In this document: positions 51,167 through 60,065 of the stretch, piece after piece
Position numbering within the stretch: position 1 is the stretch's first letter
Layout: every line of letters starts with the position of its first letter
Source of the DNA: an uncultured Bacteroidia bacterium
GTDB taxonomy: Bacteria; Bacteroidota; Bacteroidia; Bacteroidales; F082
Direction: 5' to 3'
NCBI GenBank assembly: GCA_902774365.1
Contig: CACYHX010000006.1
Coordinates: forward strand, 18,131-82,130
DNA length: 64,000 nucleotides
Program-made: the position numbers and the translations under genes
The notes under the pieces: generated by a model
Seen by the model: the letters and a program-made list of their open reading frames with translations, nothing else
Databases searched by the model: none
What the model was told of the DNA's origin: nothing

Positions 51167-54106
51167 ATGAAAAAAGCAAACAGTTTTTCCATGAAGCACA
51201 TACTACTGCTTAGCGCAGCCGTGTTGATGCTTCTTGCTTCGTGCAACAACAAAACGCAGGAAAGCAAGTACACCTATGAAACCGTGAATGGCGACCTCAC
51301 CGAAGCCCGCATCTACACTCTGGACAACGGCCTGACCGTCTATCTGAGTGTTAACAATGAGGAGCCACGCATCCAGACTTACATCGCCGTGCGCACGGGT
51401 TCGAAGAACGACCCTGCCGAGACCACAGGCTTGGCACACTACCTTGAGCATCTTATGTTTAAAGGAACGACGAGTTTCGGCACCACCGACTATGAAGCCG
51501 AGAAGCCTTTCTTGGACGACATCGAGGCTCGCTATGAAAAATACCGCACCCTCACCGACCCCGAGGAGCGCCGTATCGCCTACCATGAAATCGACTCAGT
51601 GAGCCAGCTGGCCGCACAGTATTTCATCCCCAACGAATACGACAAGCTCATGTCGACCATTGGCGCGGAAGGCACCAACGCCTACACCTCCGAAGACGTG
51701 ACCTGCTACGTTGAGAACATCCCTTCGAACGAAATCGACAACTGGGCCAAGATCCAGGCCGACCGTTTCCAGAACATGGTCATCCGTGGTTTCCACACCG
51801 AGTTGGAAGCCGTCTATGAGGAGTATAACATCGGCATCGCACAAGACAGCCGCAAAGTGTGGGAAGCATTGAACGCCATGCTCTTCCCGACGCATCCCTA
51901 CGGCACACAGACCACCATCGGAACCCAGGAACACCTGAAGAATCCTTCGATCACCAATATCAAGAACTACTTCAACAAGTGGTACCGCCCGAACAACGTG
52001 GCCATCTGCATGGCTGGCGACTTTAACCCTGACGAGGTCATCGCCATCATCGACAAATATTTTGGCAGCTGGCAACCCGGTGAAGATGTGAAGCAGCCCG
52101 AATTTGCCCCGCTGAAACCCATCACCGCACCCCAAGACACCACCATCTACGGCCTCGAAGCCGAGAACCTGATGATGGGTTGGCGTTTCGACCGTGGCAA
52201 CTCGATGCAAGCCGACACGCTTGAGATGATTGGCACCATGCTGAGCAACGGCACTGCCGGTCTCATCGACCTCGACATCAACCAACAGATGCAGATGCTC
52301 TATGCTTGGGGCGGCTCCAGCACCAACCGCGACTATTCCAGCTTCCTCATTGGTGGCTCGCCGCGTCCTGGACAAACCCTCGAAGAAGCCAAAGACCTCT
52401 TGCTGGCTGAGATAGAGAAACTGAAGAAGGGCGACTTCCCCGATGACTTGATGCCTTCTGTAGTCAACAACATGAAACTCAACCACTACAACGCAATGGA
52501 GAGCAACGAGGCCCGTGCCAATATGTTTGTCAACTCGTTCATCCTTGAGAGACCTTGGAAACAAGACGTGGAATACCTCAATCGCATGGAAGGCATGACC
52601 AAGGAGCAAATCGTGGCCTTCGCCAACAAGCATTTCAACGACAACTATGTGGTGGTTTACAAGCGTCAAGGCGTTGACGAAAACCAAAAGAAAATCGACA
52701 AGCCCGCCATCACCCCCATCCCGACGAACCGCGACCTCGTCAGCGACTTCGTGACCGAAGTGCAAAATGCTGAAGTACCGGCCATCCAGCCCCGTTTCGT
52801 CGACTTCAAGAAAGACCTGACCTTTGGCAAGACCGACGCCGGACTGCCTTATATCTACGTTCAAAACAAGGAGAACGGACGCTTCACCCTGAGCTTCCGC
52901 TATGAGTTTGGCGACGAGTCAGACCTGCGTTATGGCACTGCCGCCGACTACATTGAATACCTCGGCACCGACGAGATGAGCAACGAGGAAATCAAGCAGC
53001 AGTTCTACAAGCTTGCCTGCGACTATTACATCAGTGTAGGCGCACGCAACATCACCGTCACTTTGCGTGGCTTGGGCGAGAACATGCCTGAAGCCTTGGC
53101 CCTGCTTGAGAATGTGATGCAGAACGCCAAAGCCGACCCGATGGTGGCCGAGATGTGTATCCAGCAGCTAGAAAAATCTCGCATGGACGCCAAACTCAAC
53201 CAACGCAGCAACTTCAGTGCTTTGGTGCAGTACGGACTGTATGGTCCCTACAACTCACAACGCAACCAACTCTCACCCGAACAAATCCGTCAGCTCGACC
53301 CGCAGGAGCTCCTCGACCTCTTGAAGAACCTCAAGAACTATGAACACACCGTGCTTTACTATGGTCCTATGACCGCAGAAGAGATGGCCAAGGCCGTCAC
53401 CGAGAACCATCAGACCGTGACCGAACTGCAGGCCGTTCCGCAAGGCAAGCACTATGAATTGCAACCCACTCCCGAGAATGAAATCGTCATTGCCCCTTAC
53501 GATGCCAAGAACATCTACATGCGCATGATCCACAACGAACAACGCACATGGGATCCCGACGAGGCTGCTGTTAAGGCTTTGTTTAACGAGTATTATGGCG
53601 GTGGCATGAACACCATCGTGTTCCAGGAGATGCGTGAGGCTCGCGGTCTGGCTTACAATGCATACGCCGCCTATATGGAACCCAGCTACACCGACCAACC
53701 GGAGTATTTCTTCACCCACATCATTACGCAAAACGACAAGATGATGGATGCTGTCGGTCACTTCCTGGAGATCCTTAACGACATGCCTGAGAGTGAGCAA
53801 GCCTTTGGCATCGCCAAGGAAGCCCTCACCAAACGTTTGGCCAGCCAACGCACCACGAAGTTTGGTCTCATCAACGCCTGGCTGAGTGCCCAAATGAAGG
53901 GTATCGACTACGACATCAACGAGCGCATCTACAATGCCCTGCCGAACATCACCCTGCAAGACATCGTGAAGTTTGAGAAAGAGCAGATGGCCAACAAGCC
54001 TTACCGTTACGTCATCCTCGGCGACGAGAAAGAACTTAACATGGAGGCCATCCAAGCGATCGGTCCCGTCAAGCGCGTGAGTACCGAGGAAATCTTCGGA
54101 TACTAA
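51167..54106 (+). CDS. M16 family zinc metallopeptidase lipoprotein
   Basis: 979 aa, a two-lobed M16 (insulinase/pitrilysin-like) enzyme. A lipoprotein signal ends in 'LLASC' (Cys26). The inverted zinc motif HxxEH is His91-Tyr-Leu-Glu94-His95. The second lobe (from about 520) is the inactive partner, as is normal. An ATG 8 codons later (51191) is an equally good start for the signal. It should degrade peptides in the periplasm or at the surface. A strong hairpin (54133-54171) follows in the gap to the converging barrel gene. Confidence 0.93.
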   Translation: MKKANSFSMKHILLLSAAVLMLLASCNNKTQESKYTYETVNGDLTEARIYTLDNGLTVYLSVNNEEPRIQTYIAVRTGSKNDPAETTGLAHYLEHLMFKGTTSFGTTDYEAEKPFLDDIEARYEKYRTLTDPEERRIAYHEIDSVSQLAAQYFIPNEYDKLMSTIGAEGTNAYTSEDVTCYVENIPSNEIDNWAKIQADRFQNMVIRGFHTELEAVYEEYNIGIAQDSRKVWEALNAMLFPTHPYGTQTTIGTQEHLKNPSITNIKNYFNKWYRPNNVAICMAGDFNPDEVIAIIDKYFGSWQPGEDVKQPEFAPLKPITAPQDTTIYGLEAENLMMGWRFDRGNSMQADTLEMIGTMLSNGTAGLIDLDINQQMQMLYAWGGSSTNRDYSSFLIGGSPRPGQTLEEAKDLLLAEIEKLKKGDFPDDLMPSVVNNMKLNHYNAMESNEARANMFVNSFILERPWKQDVEYLNRMEGMTKEQIVAFANKHFNDNYVVVYKRQGVDENQKKIDKPAITPIPTNRDLVSDFVTEVQNAEVPAIQPRFVDFKKDLTFGKTDAGLPYIYVQNKENGRFTLSFRYEFGDESDLRYGTAADYIEYLGTDEMSNEEIKQQFYKLACDYYISVGARNITVTLRGLGENMPEALALLENVMQNAKADPMVAEMCIQQLEKSRMDAKLNQRSNFSALVQYGLYGPYNSQRNQLSPEQIRQLDPQELLDLLKNLKNYEHTVLYYGPMTAEEMAKAVTENHQTVTELQAVPQGKHYELQPTPENEIVIAPYDAKNIYMRMIHNEQRTWDPDEAAVKALFNEYYGGGMNTIVFQEMREARGLAYNAYAAYMEPSYTDQPEYFFTHIITQNDKMMDAVGHFLEILNDMPESEQAFGIAKEALTKRLASQRTTKFGLINAWLSAQMKGIDYDINERIYNALPNITLQDIVKFEKEQMANKPYRYVILGDEKELNMEAIQAIGPVKRVSTEEIFGY

Positions 54107-54132
54107 TTGAAGGTCTATACCAGGCCATAAAA

Positions 54133-54171
54133 ACAATGGCCGCTCTCACGCAATGTGGGGGCGGCCATTGT
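54133..54171. terminator. Strong hairpin between converging genes
   Basis: acaatggccgc (54133-54143) pairs with gcggccattgt (54161-54171), 11 bp with a 17-bp loop. A short A-run lies on one side and no long T-run on the other. It lies between two converging stops and likely ends transcription both ways. Confidence 0.65.
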
Positions 54172-54195
54172 CATAGGCCTTAAGCCATAGTCAAA

Positions 54196-56835
54196 TCACT
54201 CCAAGCTGTCGCCAGCGTCGCTGTCGCCTTCCTTGACTTGCTTTTCGAGTTCCATCTTACCGAAACGCAAGGTGAAGCCTGCCGAGATGTAACGGCTGTT
54301 CAGCGTCTTGCGTGTGCTGTCGCTGAGATAGTACGGGTTGGTGTTGCTCGACCCTGAGCCATATCTTGCGCCCCAGTTGAAGATGTCCTGCACGTTGACA
54401 TACACTGACAGACGGCGCTTGAAGAAGTCGCTGCGCAAGCCCAGGTTGAGGAAATAACGCGCCTTGCTCTCGCTCATCAGGCCGATGGTGGGTGAACGGT
54501 AGTTGGCTGAGGCCGTCACCTGCAACTGGTCCCAAAGCTTAGCCCAGGCGTTGACGCGCACCTGCCACGACACTTTGTGATCGCCATAAGCGACATGTTC
54601 AGGTTCGCCAGAACCATTTATACGGTCGTACTCCATACGATAGCCATAGTCATAAACGTTGGCGTACAACCTGACATTGAAGAAGCCCGTCGGACGGTAG
54701 GTCATATTGAGCGAGGTGCCATAGCGCCATGAGGTTCCCATGTTATAAGGCATTGAATAACTGACGATTCTGTCGAGATAATCATCATATTCGGAATCGG
54801 TCAGCGAACTGACTTCGTTGGTGCTCAAGCGACCGTAAGCCTCAAGGCCGATGTTGCCGAAGCGCTCGAAGAACTTCTGCCATCCGGCTTCCATGTTGTG
54901 GGTAAAGCTGTTTTTGAGACTTGGGTTACCAGTAGAATAGCTATCCTCTCCATACCTACGGAAGGTGCTGCTTTCTTCCTCTTCGGGGTGTGACATGCGC
55001 ATCGAATAGTTGAGCTTGAAATTATGCATGCTCTCCGTGCGGTAAGTCAGGTGGATGGAAGGACGCACGTTCCAGAAAAACAGCGTGTTCTCGTCGGCAA
55101 AAGGCATCTTGCTGTCATAATTATAATAGACAAAGTCGCCGCCTACACCCACACCCGTGCTGAGGGTGAATCCGCCCCAGCGGTGTGTCCAGTTGACGTC
55201 GCCGTTCACGCCTGTCTCCCCTCCATTGAAATGATAGGTGCGCAACAAGTCGAGGCTGTCGTAAGTGACGCCGCCGTCGTTGGAATAATATCGTTTGTAG
55301 TCGTTGTTCCAATACTGATGATCTGCACGCAAGCCATAGCTCATCTCGCCATCCTCGCTGTAGGGACGGTTGTAACGCGCATCCAGGTCGAAGCCGAAGC
55401 CAGACATATTGGTCAGCAGATGACGGTTCTCGTCAAGGTCATAATACACGTCATAGAAACGGTTGTAGTACTGGTCCGTGGCATTCCTGTTAAATCTCGA
55501 GTTCAAGCCAATGCGAAGGTTGTGACCCTTCTCGTCGAATTTCTTGGTGTAGTCGATGCCGAAGTGTCCGAAACCCGACCGAGAGATGGAGGTGTCGCCA
55601 ATTTGATAGTCCAACACGCTATCCGCCACATAGAAAGACTGGCCGTCGATGCGGTGGATGAAGCTGTTGTTTTTGTTGTAGAAACCGCCAGCATCAAACG
55701 AGATGTCGCTCGTGGAGTCAATCTCATAGTCGATGTTCGCAAAGAAATTGCCGCTGAGACGACGGTTGTGTTCATCGGTGGTGTCGGTCTTGTACCACAC
55801 CGTGTCAAACGGGCTGTCCTCCGAGACCTTCTCGCGCTTCATCTCCCAACTTTCGGTATGGTTGTCGCGGAAGTTATAGCGTCCCGAGACAAACAAATTG
55901 ACACTCCATTTGTCCTTCTTCCACATGTAGCTCACCCAAGGCGACACGAAAGGCTGGCTAGAGCCATTCACGCCGAAGCTGATGAACTGGTTGCTCTTGA
56001 TATGCGCCGAAGTCACGATGTTGATGACCGCTTCCGCGTCGGTGGCGTATTTGGCCGAGGGGTTGGTGATGGTCTCGATACGCGCGATAGCGTTGGCAGG
56101 CAAGGTCTGAAGGTAGGTCTTCAGGTTCTCCTCGGTGAGCTTCGAAGGCTTGTCGTTGACCCAAATCTCTACGCTCGACACACCGCGCAGGGTGATGTTG
56201 CCTTCCACGTCGACTTCCACGCCGGGGGCATTCTGCAAGGCGTCTTCGGTGGTACCCGTCTGGATGGAGGGGTCTTCGCTCACGTTATAGATGACTTTCT
56301 CGCCCTCCATGGCATAAATCGGCCTCTCTCCGGCCACCGTGACCTCATTGAGCGACGTCACGCCAGGGTTGATGCGCAAGGTACCCAAGTTAGTGTTATT
56401 GGTCACACGGAAGGGATGCAGGTAGTTTTCATAACCGATGGCCGACACGCGTAGCACGAAACTGCCCTGCGGCACACCCGTGATTTCGAAGGCACCATCC
56501 AGATTGCTGATGCCGCCTTTGACAAACTCATTGTCGACAGAGTCGAGCACCGCCAGGTTGACATAAGGCAAAAACTCGCCCGTCTTGGCGTCGCGCAGCA
56601 CACCCACGATAGTGAAAGTGTCGCCTTCGCGCACTTTCTTCTTCGGCTTCACAGTGGGCATGTTGCCTTCGGGCTGACCCCACTGACGGTCACCACCAAA
56701 GGGAGGTCTTCCCCCAGGTGGACGACCACCGCCGCCGCCAGGATATCTGCCGCCTGGTGGTTGTGCCATACACAATAGGGTAGATAAGACCAAAAGTAGA
56801 GAGAAAAAGGCTCTCAAGGAATTCGATTTCTTCAT
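54196..56835 (-). CDS. TonB-dependent receptor-like outer-membrane beta-barrel protein
   Basis: 879 aa. A signal peptide (residues 1-24) is followed by an unusual Gly/Pro/Arg-rich stretch ('GGRYPGGGGGRPPGGRPP', about 27-45). Next are a CarboxypepD_reg-like domain (about 70-160), a plug-like domain ('LRGVSSVEIWVNDKPSKL', about 190-270) and an outer-membrane barrel of the PF14905 type ending near 'ISAGFTLRFGKMELEKQV'. The ligand is unknown. It stands alone, converging with the M16 gene. The Gly/Pro region may be a flexible periplasmic tether. Confidence 0.9.
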   Translation of the reverse strand: MKKSNSLRAFFSLLLVLSTLLCMAQPPGGRYPGGGGGRPPGGRPPFGGDRQWGQPEGNMPTVKPKKKVREGDTFTIVGVLRDAKTGEFLPYVNLAVLDSVDNEFVKGGISNLDGAFEITGVPQGSFVLRVSAIGYENYLHPFRVTNNTNLGTLRINPGVTSLNEVTVAGERPIYAMEGEKVIYNVSEDPSIQTGTTEDALQNAPGVEVDVEGNITLRGVSSVEIWVNDKPSKLTEENLKTYLQTLPANAIARIETITNPSAKYATDAEAVINIVTSAHIKSNQFISFGVNGSSQPFVSPWVSYMWKKDKWSVNLFVSGRYNFRDNHTESWEMKREKVSEDSPFDTVWYKTDTTDEHNRRLSGNFFANIDYEIDSTSDISFDAGGFYNKNNSFIHRIDGQSFYVADSVLDYQIGDTSISRSGFGHFGIDYTKKFDEKGHNLRIGLNSRFNRNATDQYYNRFYDVYYDLDENRHLLTNMSGFGFDLDARYNRPYSEDGEMSYGLRADHQYWNNDYKRYYSNDGGVTYDSLDLLRTYHFNGGETGVNGDVNWTHRWGGFTLSTGVGVGGDFVYYNYDSKMPFADENTLFFWNVRPSIHLTYRTESMHNFKLNYSMRMSHPEEEESSTFRRYGEDSYSTGNPSLKNSFTHNMEAGWQKFFERFGNIGLEAYGRLSTNEVSSLTDSEYDDYLDRIVSYSMPYNMGTSWRYGTSLNMTYRPTGFFNVRLYANVYDYGYRMEYDRINGSGEPEHVAYGDHKVSWQVRVNAWAKLWDQLQVTASANYRSPTIGLMSESKARYFLNLGLRSDFFKRRLSVYVNVQDIFNWGARYGSGSSNTNPYYLSDSTRKTLNSRYISAGFTLRFGKMELEKQVKEGDSDAGDSLE

Positions 56836-56976
56836 TTTTTAGTATGTAGTATTAAGCTGCAAAAGCCTCGATTAATAATTTAGTGGTTTATAGTGAAATA
56901 TAGTCATCAGTCCATTTTTCGTGCCAAACTTTTTGGTGGTGTCGAGAGATTTTGAAAAGACGCGAGATTTGTCAAA

Positions 56977-58545
56977 TTACTCCTTCACCACCTTTTGCAT
57001 GCTGACCTCACCGCCGTTCATTACCACGCGAAGCACATAGATGCCCGTAGGCAGGTTGGAGAGCGAAATTTCGGCCGATGCTCCATTCTCGACCATCTGC
57101 GTCAACACACGTTGGCCCAAGGTGTTGAAGAGTTCCAAGCTCTGCATGTCTTTGCCGTTCACAAAGAGGTTGTTGTTGGTCGGATTGGGGTGCACTGCAA
57201 TACGATTGTCCGTTTGCGCGATCTCAGTCTGATGGTCGTCGACGGAAGTCCCGAAGAAATGGACATGGAAGCTCAGCTCGGCGCCATTCTCCTGGATATT
57301 GGTAATCTCAAAGCTCTCTTCGGGCGTACCGTCGGTGAGATAGGGATGCGGATTGGTGGTGGGACCAAAACTGGTGCGACCTGAGGCATGGCTGAAATGC
57401 GCATTGTTGAGGTTGCCGTTATGGATGTCATCGCTGCTGTTGGGGCGGAAAATCCAGTACTGGTGCATTACTTCGTCGTTGTCGAAGAAGCCGTTGGCAA
57501 ACATGCCGGAATAGTCGAGCGGGATGGCGTCGTTCCAACGGGCAATGATAAGACCGGAACCGGGGATATCCTCATCGAAAAGGTCTTGTTTCCTGCGGTA
57601 TTCAAACACATACCACTGGGTGCTGTCGATGGCCGACTTGATGTAATAGCAGTTTTGCGACTGGCTGGAGCCGACACTCTTCAAAGTATAGTCGCCATCT
57701 TCGGTGATTTGTATCGGTTCGTCGGCCACATGAAGGATTTTGTTCTTAAAGATAGCGGCCGTATGATTCGAACCATAGTCGTAGCACATCATGTCCCATG
57801 AGCCTGCAGGCGACACATCCGTATAGTTGTAGTAATGATACAAGTCGGGCAGGTTCAGCGAATGTCCCATCTCATGCCTGAACACATGGGCGGAAAAATA
57901 GATGGGGACGGCGCCTTCAAACTCCAGGTTGAAGGTGTTGGGCTTGACGCCGTTGATCACCACGGGATGGTCGATGGAGTCGTGCGGGAAATACTCCATG
58001 TGAGGCCACAATATGGAAGCCCAGGCACCCGTGCCGCCTTTGACGACAAAGCTCACGTTGTCGATGTAGCCGTCACCATCACCATCAAGGACGACATCTT
58101 CATCGACCAGATCCAACGAGTCCACATAACGGAAGGCGCGAGCCAGCAACTCGGCCTCTCTCCTCGAAATGCCAATCATCACCTGCTCGTCTTCATGATA
58201 ACCGATGGGATTGGTCGGGCTATAAGGTTCAAAATAAGCACGGGGTTTCGTGTCCTGGTACGAGACAATATTCCCATCTTGGATGTTGTTGGTATAGACC
58301 GTGTAGTAATGAAGGTGGTCGTAGGTCATCGTCTTATAGAAATTATAGACGCTGAGATAACCCGGGGCCCTGCCGTTGAACATCGTGTCGATGTCGTCGA
58401 AAGAATGTGTGATTTCCGCATCGTCGGCAAAGCGCATGAAGATGACGAGATTAGTCAGGTCTCTGTCGACAATCTGAGCCTTGGCCACCATGGGAGCGAT
58501 GCCCAGAAACATGGCCAATAAGAATGTGATATAGTTACGTTTCAT
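56977..58545 (-). CDS. Secreted M6 family metalloprotease with T9SS tail
   Basis: 522 aa. A signal peptide (residues 1-23, 'APMVAKAQ') is followed by a protease domain with the zinc motif HEMGH at 224-228 in 'RHEMGHSLNLPDLY', typical of M6 (immune-inhibitor-A-like) enzymes. A Ca-loop-like 'DGDGDGYID' lies near 154-162. The C-terminal 75 residues are a type A T9SS sorting domain ('VHPNPTNNNLF' to 'VVKE'). It should act outside the cell. The propeptide seems short. Confidence 0.9.
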   Translation of the reverse strand: MKRNYITFLLAMFLGIAPMVAKAQIVDRDLTNLVIFMRFADDAEITHSFDDIDTMFNGRAPGYLSVYNFYKTMTYDHLHYYTVYTNNIQDGNIVSYQDTKPRAYFEPYSPTNPIGYHEDEQVMIGISRREAELLARAFRYVDSLDLVDEDVVLDGDGDGYIDNVSFVVKGGTGAWASILWPHMEYFPHDSIDHPVVINGVKPNTFNLEFEGAVPIYFSAHVFRHEMGHSLNLPDLYHYYNYTDVSPAGSWDMMCYDYGSNHTAAIFKNKILHVADEPIQITEDGDYTLKSVGSSQSQNCYYIKSAIDSTQWYVFEYRRKQDLFDEDIPGSGLIIARWNDAIPLDYSGMFANGFFDNDEVMHQYWIFRPNSSDDIHNGNLNNAHFSHASGRTSFGPTTNPHPYLTDGTPEESFEITNIQENGAELSFHVHFFGTSVDDHQTEIAQTDNRIAVHPNPTNNNLFVNGKDMQSLELFNTLGQRVLTQMVENGASAEISLSNLPTGIYVLRVVMNGGEVSMQKVVKE

Positions 58546-58564
58546 AGCTGAAGTATTTTGACTG

Positions 58565-58572
58565 CAAAAATA
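58565..58572 (-). promoter_or_regulatory. Possible -7 box of the M6 protease gene
   Basis: The minus strand reads TATTTTTG, 20 bp before ATG 58545. The 83-bp gap up to the LuxR-regulator stop also holds T/A-rich runs around 58590-58620. Confidence 0.45.
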
Positions 58573-58628
58573 GAATTTCCTTCCTTATAAAAGTAAGAAA
58601 AAAAGGTAATTTCTACCTTTTTTAACCT

Positions 58629-59216
58629 TTAAATCAAGTCCTTCTCGTCAATCAGGTTGTTCAGCAAGGCATAGACGGTGAGACCTGAAACCGACTTGAT
58701 GCCAGTCTTGCGGGTGATGTTCTTTCGGTGCGAGATGACGGTGTGGATGGAGATGTTCATCTGGTCGGCGATTTCCTTGTTCATCATGCCTTTGGCCACG
58801 GCCACCAGCACATCGGTCTCACGTTTCGAGAGTTCCACGTCGTCGGTGTTCTTCGTGGCTTCGCTCTGCGCGAACTCGTTCATCTTACTGATGACCTTCG
58901 ACTTCGTGTCGTTGATTTCGATGACCCCACCGAAAGGCGTCAGCATGGAATGGTCGAGATAAGAGGAAACCAAGGCGATGATGACCATATTAGGATGCTC
59001 TTTGCCGAGTTGCGACAAGAAGTCCTTGCTATGAAAGCCCAACAGCATCGGGTCAAGAATCAGCAAATTGGCATCGGTGGCGGTGATCTTCTCGGAGAGA
59101 TGTTCGGGGCTGTCGAGGCGTGCCACCACGTCGAACTGAGCCATGCCATCGATGATTTCAGCCAAGCCGATGGCGATGATTTCGGAGGCTTCACAAATGA
59201 TGACACGGTTACTCAT
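58629..59216 (-). CDS. LuxR/NarL-type response regulator
   Basis: 195 aa. The N-terminal half is receiver-like, with Asp55 in 'LLILDPMLL' as possible phosphorylation site, but the usual N-terminal acidic pair is weak ('IICEASEIIA'). The C-terminal HTH (about 128-190) has 'LSKRETDVLVAVAKGMMNKEIA' (split) and 'ISIHTVISHRKNI', typical for LuxR. No kinase gene is near. Its ATG overlaps the stop of the hemerythrin gene (ATGA), so the two are translationally coupled and should work together. Confidence 0.88.
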   Translation of the reverse strand: MSNRVIICEASEIIAIGLAEIIDGMAQFDVVARLDSPEHLSEKITATDANLLILDPMLLGFHSKDFLSQLGKEHPNMVIIALVSSYLDHSMLTPFGGVIEINDTKSKVISKMNEFAQSEATKNTDDVELSKRETDVLVAVAKGMMNKEIADQMNISIHTVISHRKNITRKTGIKSVSGLTVYALLNNLIDEKDLI

Positions 59217-59914
59217 GGCAGGGCGTTTTCAAGGGATTCGACACAAGGGATGAGGATGCGTTCCTCGATGAGGGAATGGCGGTTGAGGTCGTCACTCAGC
59301 TCCATGATATCGTACGAGATCTCGATGCGTTCCTTCGGCAAGATGTCGCCCGGCAGGTACTTGAGCAGGATGTTCATCATGTCGTCGAGCACGTCCTGGA
59401 TGTTGGTGTGGTTATGCTCAAACTCGTCGATTTTATAAGAATTGGTGCGCTGTCCGTGGAGCAAGGCCTCGATATAGGGAAACACCACCTCTTCCTCGTA
59501 GTACTGGATGTGCCGCATCACCTCTTGTTTGTACTCGTCGTAGAAATGGCTGAGCATGGGGCCGTATTTCTTTCCGCAGGCCTCGATGATGCGTTGCAGA
59601 TGCTCTTCGATGTGCGGGAAACGCTCATTGAGATAATACTGGTGCGAGGCTTTCAGATAGGAGAGCAAGTCGCTCATGTCGATTTGCCCCAACTCCGTTT
59701 GTCCTGGCGTGAAACTGCTATCGGAGTAGATCTCGCATATCATGAGGAACAAGTCGGTGTTGACCTGGTTCATCTGGCACACCTGGGCCACGTTGCGGTC
59801 GCCGAAACCGAGTCCGATGCCGAAACGCGACAGCAGCTGCAACAGCCGACGGTCGGCGGTCAGCAGCTCGGCGAATTTAGTGTCTTTAGAGAAAGGTGTT
59901 TTCTTTTTAGGCAT
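59213..59914 (-). CDS. Hemerythrin-domain protein with DUF542-like N-terminus
   Basis: 233 aa. Residues about 15-60 resemble the DUF542 region of RIC/ScdA iron-sulfur repair proteins, but the usual CCGG motif is replaced by 'GLGFGD'. The hemerythrin-like bundle (about 85-230) has candidate iron ligands in 'HIEEHL', 'HIQYYEEE', 'HNHTNI' and 'HSLIEE'. Proteins of this type respond to nitric oxide, oxygen or iron stress. The start at 59914 follows the promoter; the longer frame from 59968 was rejected. The LuxR gene overlaps its end by 4 bp. Confidence 0.85.
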   Translation of the reverse strand: MPKKKTPFSKDTKFAELLTADRRLLQLLSRFGIGLGFGDRNVAQVCQMNQVNTDLFLMICEIYSDSSFTPGQTELGQIDMSDLLSYLKASHQYYLNERFPHIEEHLQRIIEACGKKYGPMLSHFYDEYKQEVMRHIQYYEEEVVFPYIEALLHGQRTNSYKIDEFEHNHTNIQDVLDDMMNILLKYLPGDILPKERIEISYDIMELSDDLNRHSLIEERILIPCVESLENALP

Positions 59915-59936
59915 AATGTCTTCGTTTTTGATGATG

Positions 59937-59944
59937 CAAAAATA
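59937..59944 (-). promoter_or_regulatory. Possible -7 box of the hemerythrin-LuxR operon
   Basis: The minus strand reads TATTTTTG, 23 bp before ATG 59914. Confidence 0.5.
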
Positions 59945-59997
59945 CTGAAAAAAACGACACGCAATCATCGTAACAAATGGCTAAAACCAACCGTCTT

Positions 59998-60018
59998 AAT
60001 TCCTAACAATTAGGGATT
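59998..60018. promoter_or_regulatory. Candidate operator dyad between the hemerythrin and CDF genes
   Basis: AATTCCTAA-CAA-TTAGGGATT is a 9-3-9 dyad with one mismatch. It lies about 54 bp upstream of the hemerythrin box and overlaps the expected -33 region of the CDF gene, so a bound regulator could act on both. A half-site copy occurs at 60995-61005. Confidence 0.4.
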
Positions 60019-60039
60019 GCCCACATTGCAAAAAAACGG

Positions 60040-60047
60040 CATCTTTG
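60040..60047 (+). promoter_or_regulatory. Possible -7 box of the CDF gene
   Basis: CATCTTTG has one deviation from TAnnTTTG and lies 18 bp before ATG 60066. A TTG word at 60017-60019 is at -33 spacing. Confidence 0.4.
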
Positions 60048-60065
60048 CAGCCAAATTAGAAACGT

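Noticed and set aside
55024-56454. A 476-aa open frame opposite the outer-membrane barrel gene
   Set aside because: It lies fully inside a well-supported gene on the other strand, and its composition (Val, His, Ala-rich) is that of an antisense shadow in GC-rich coding DNA.
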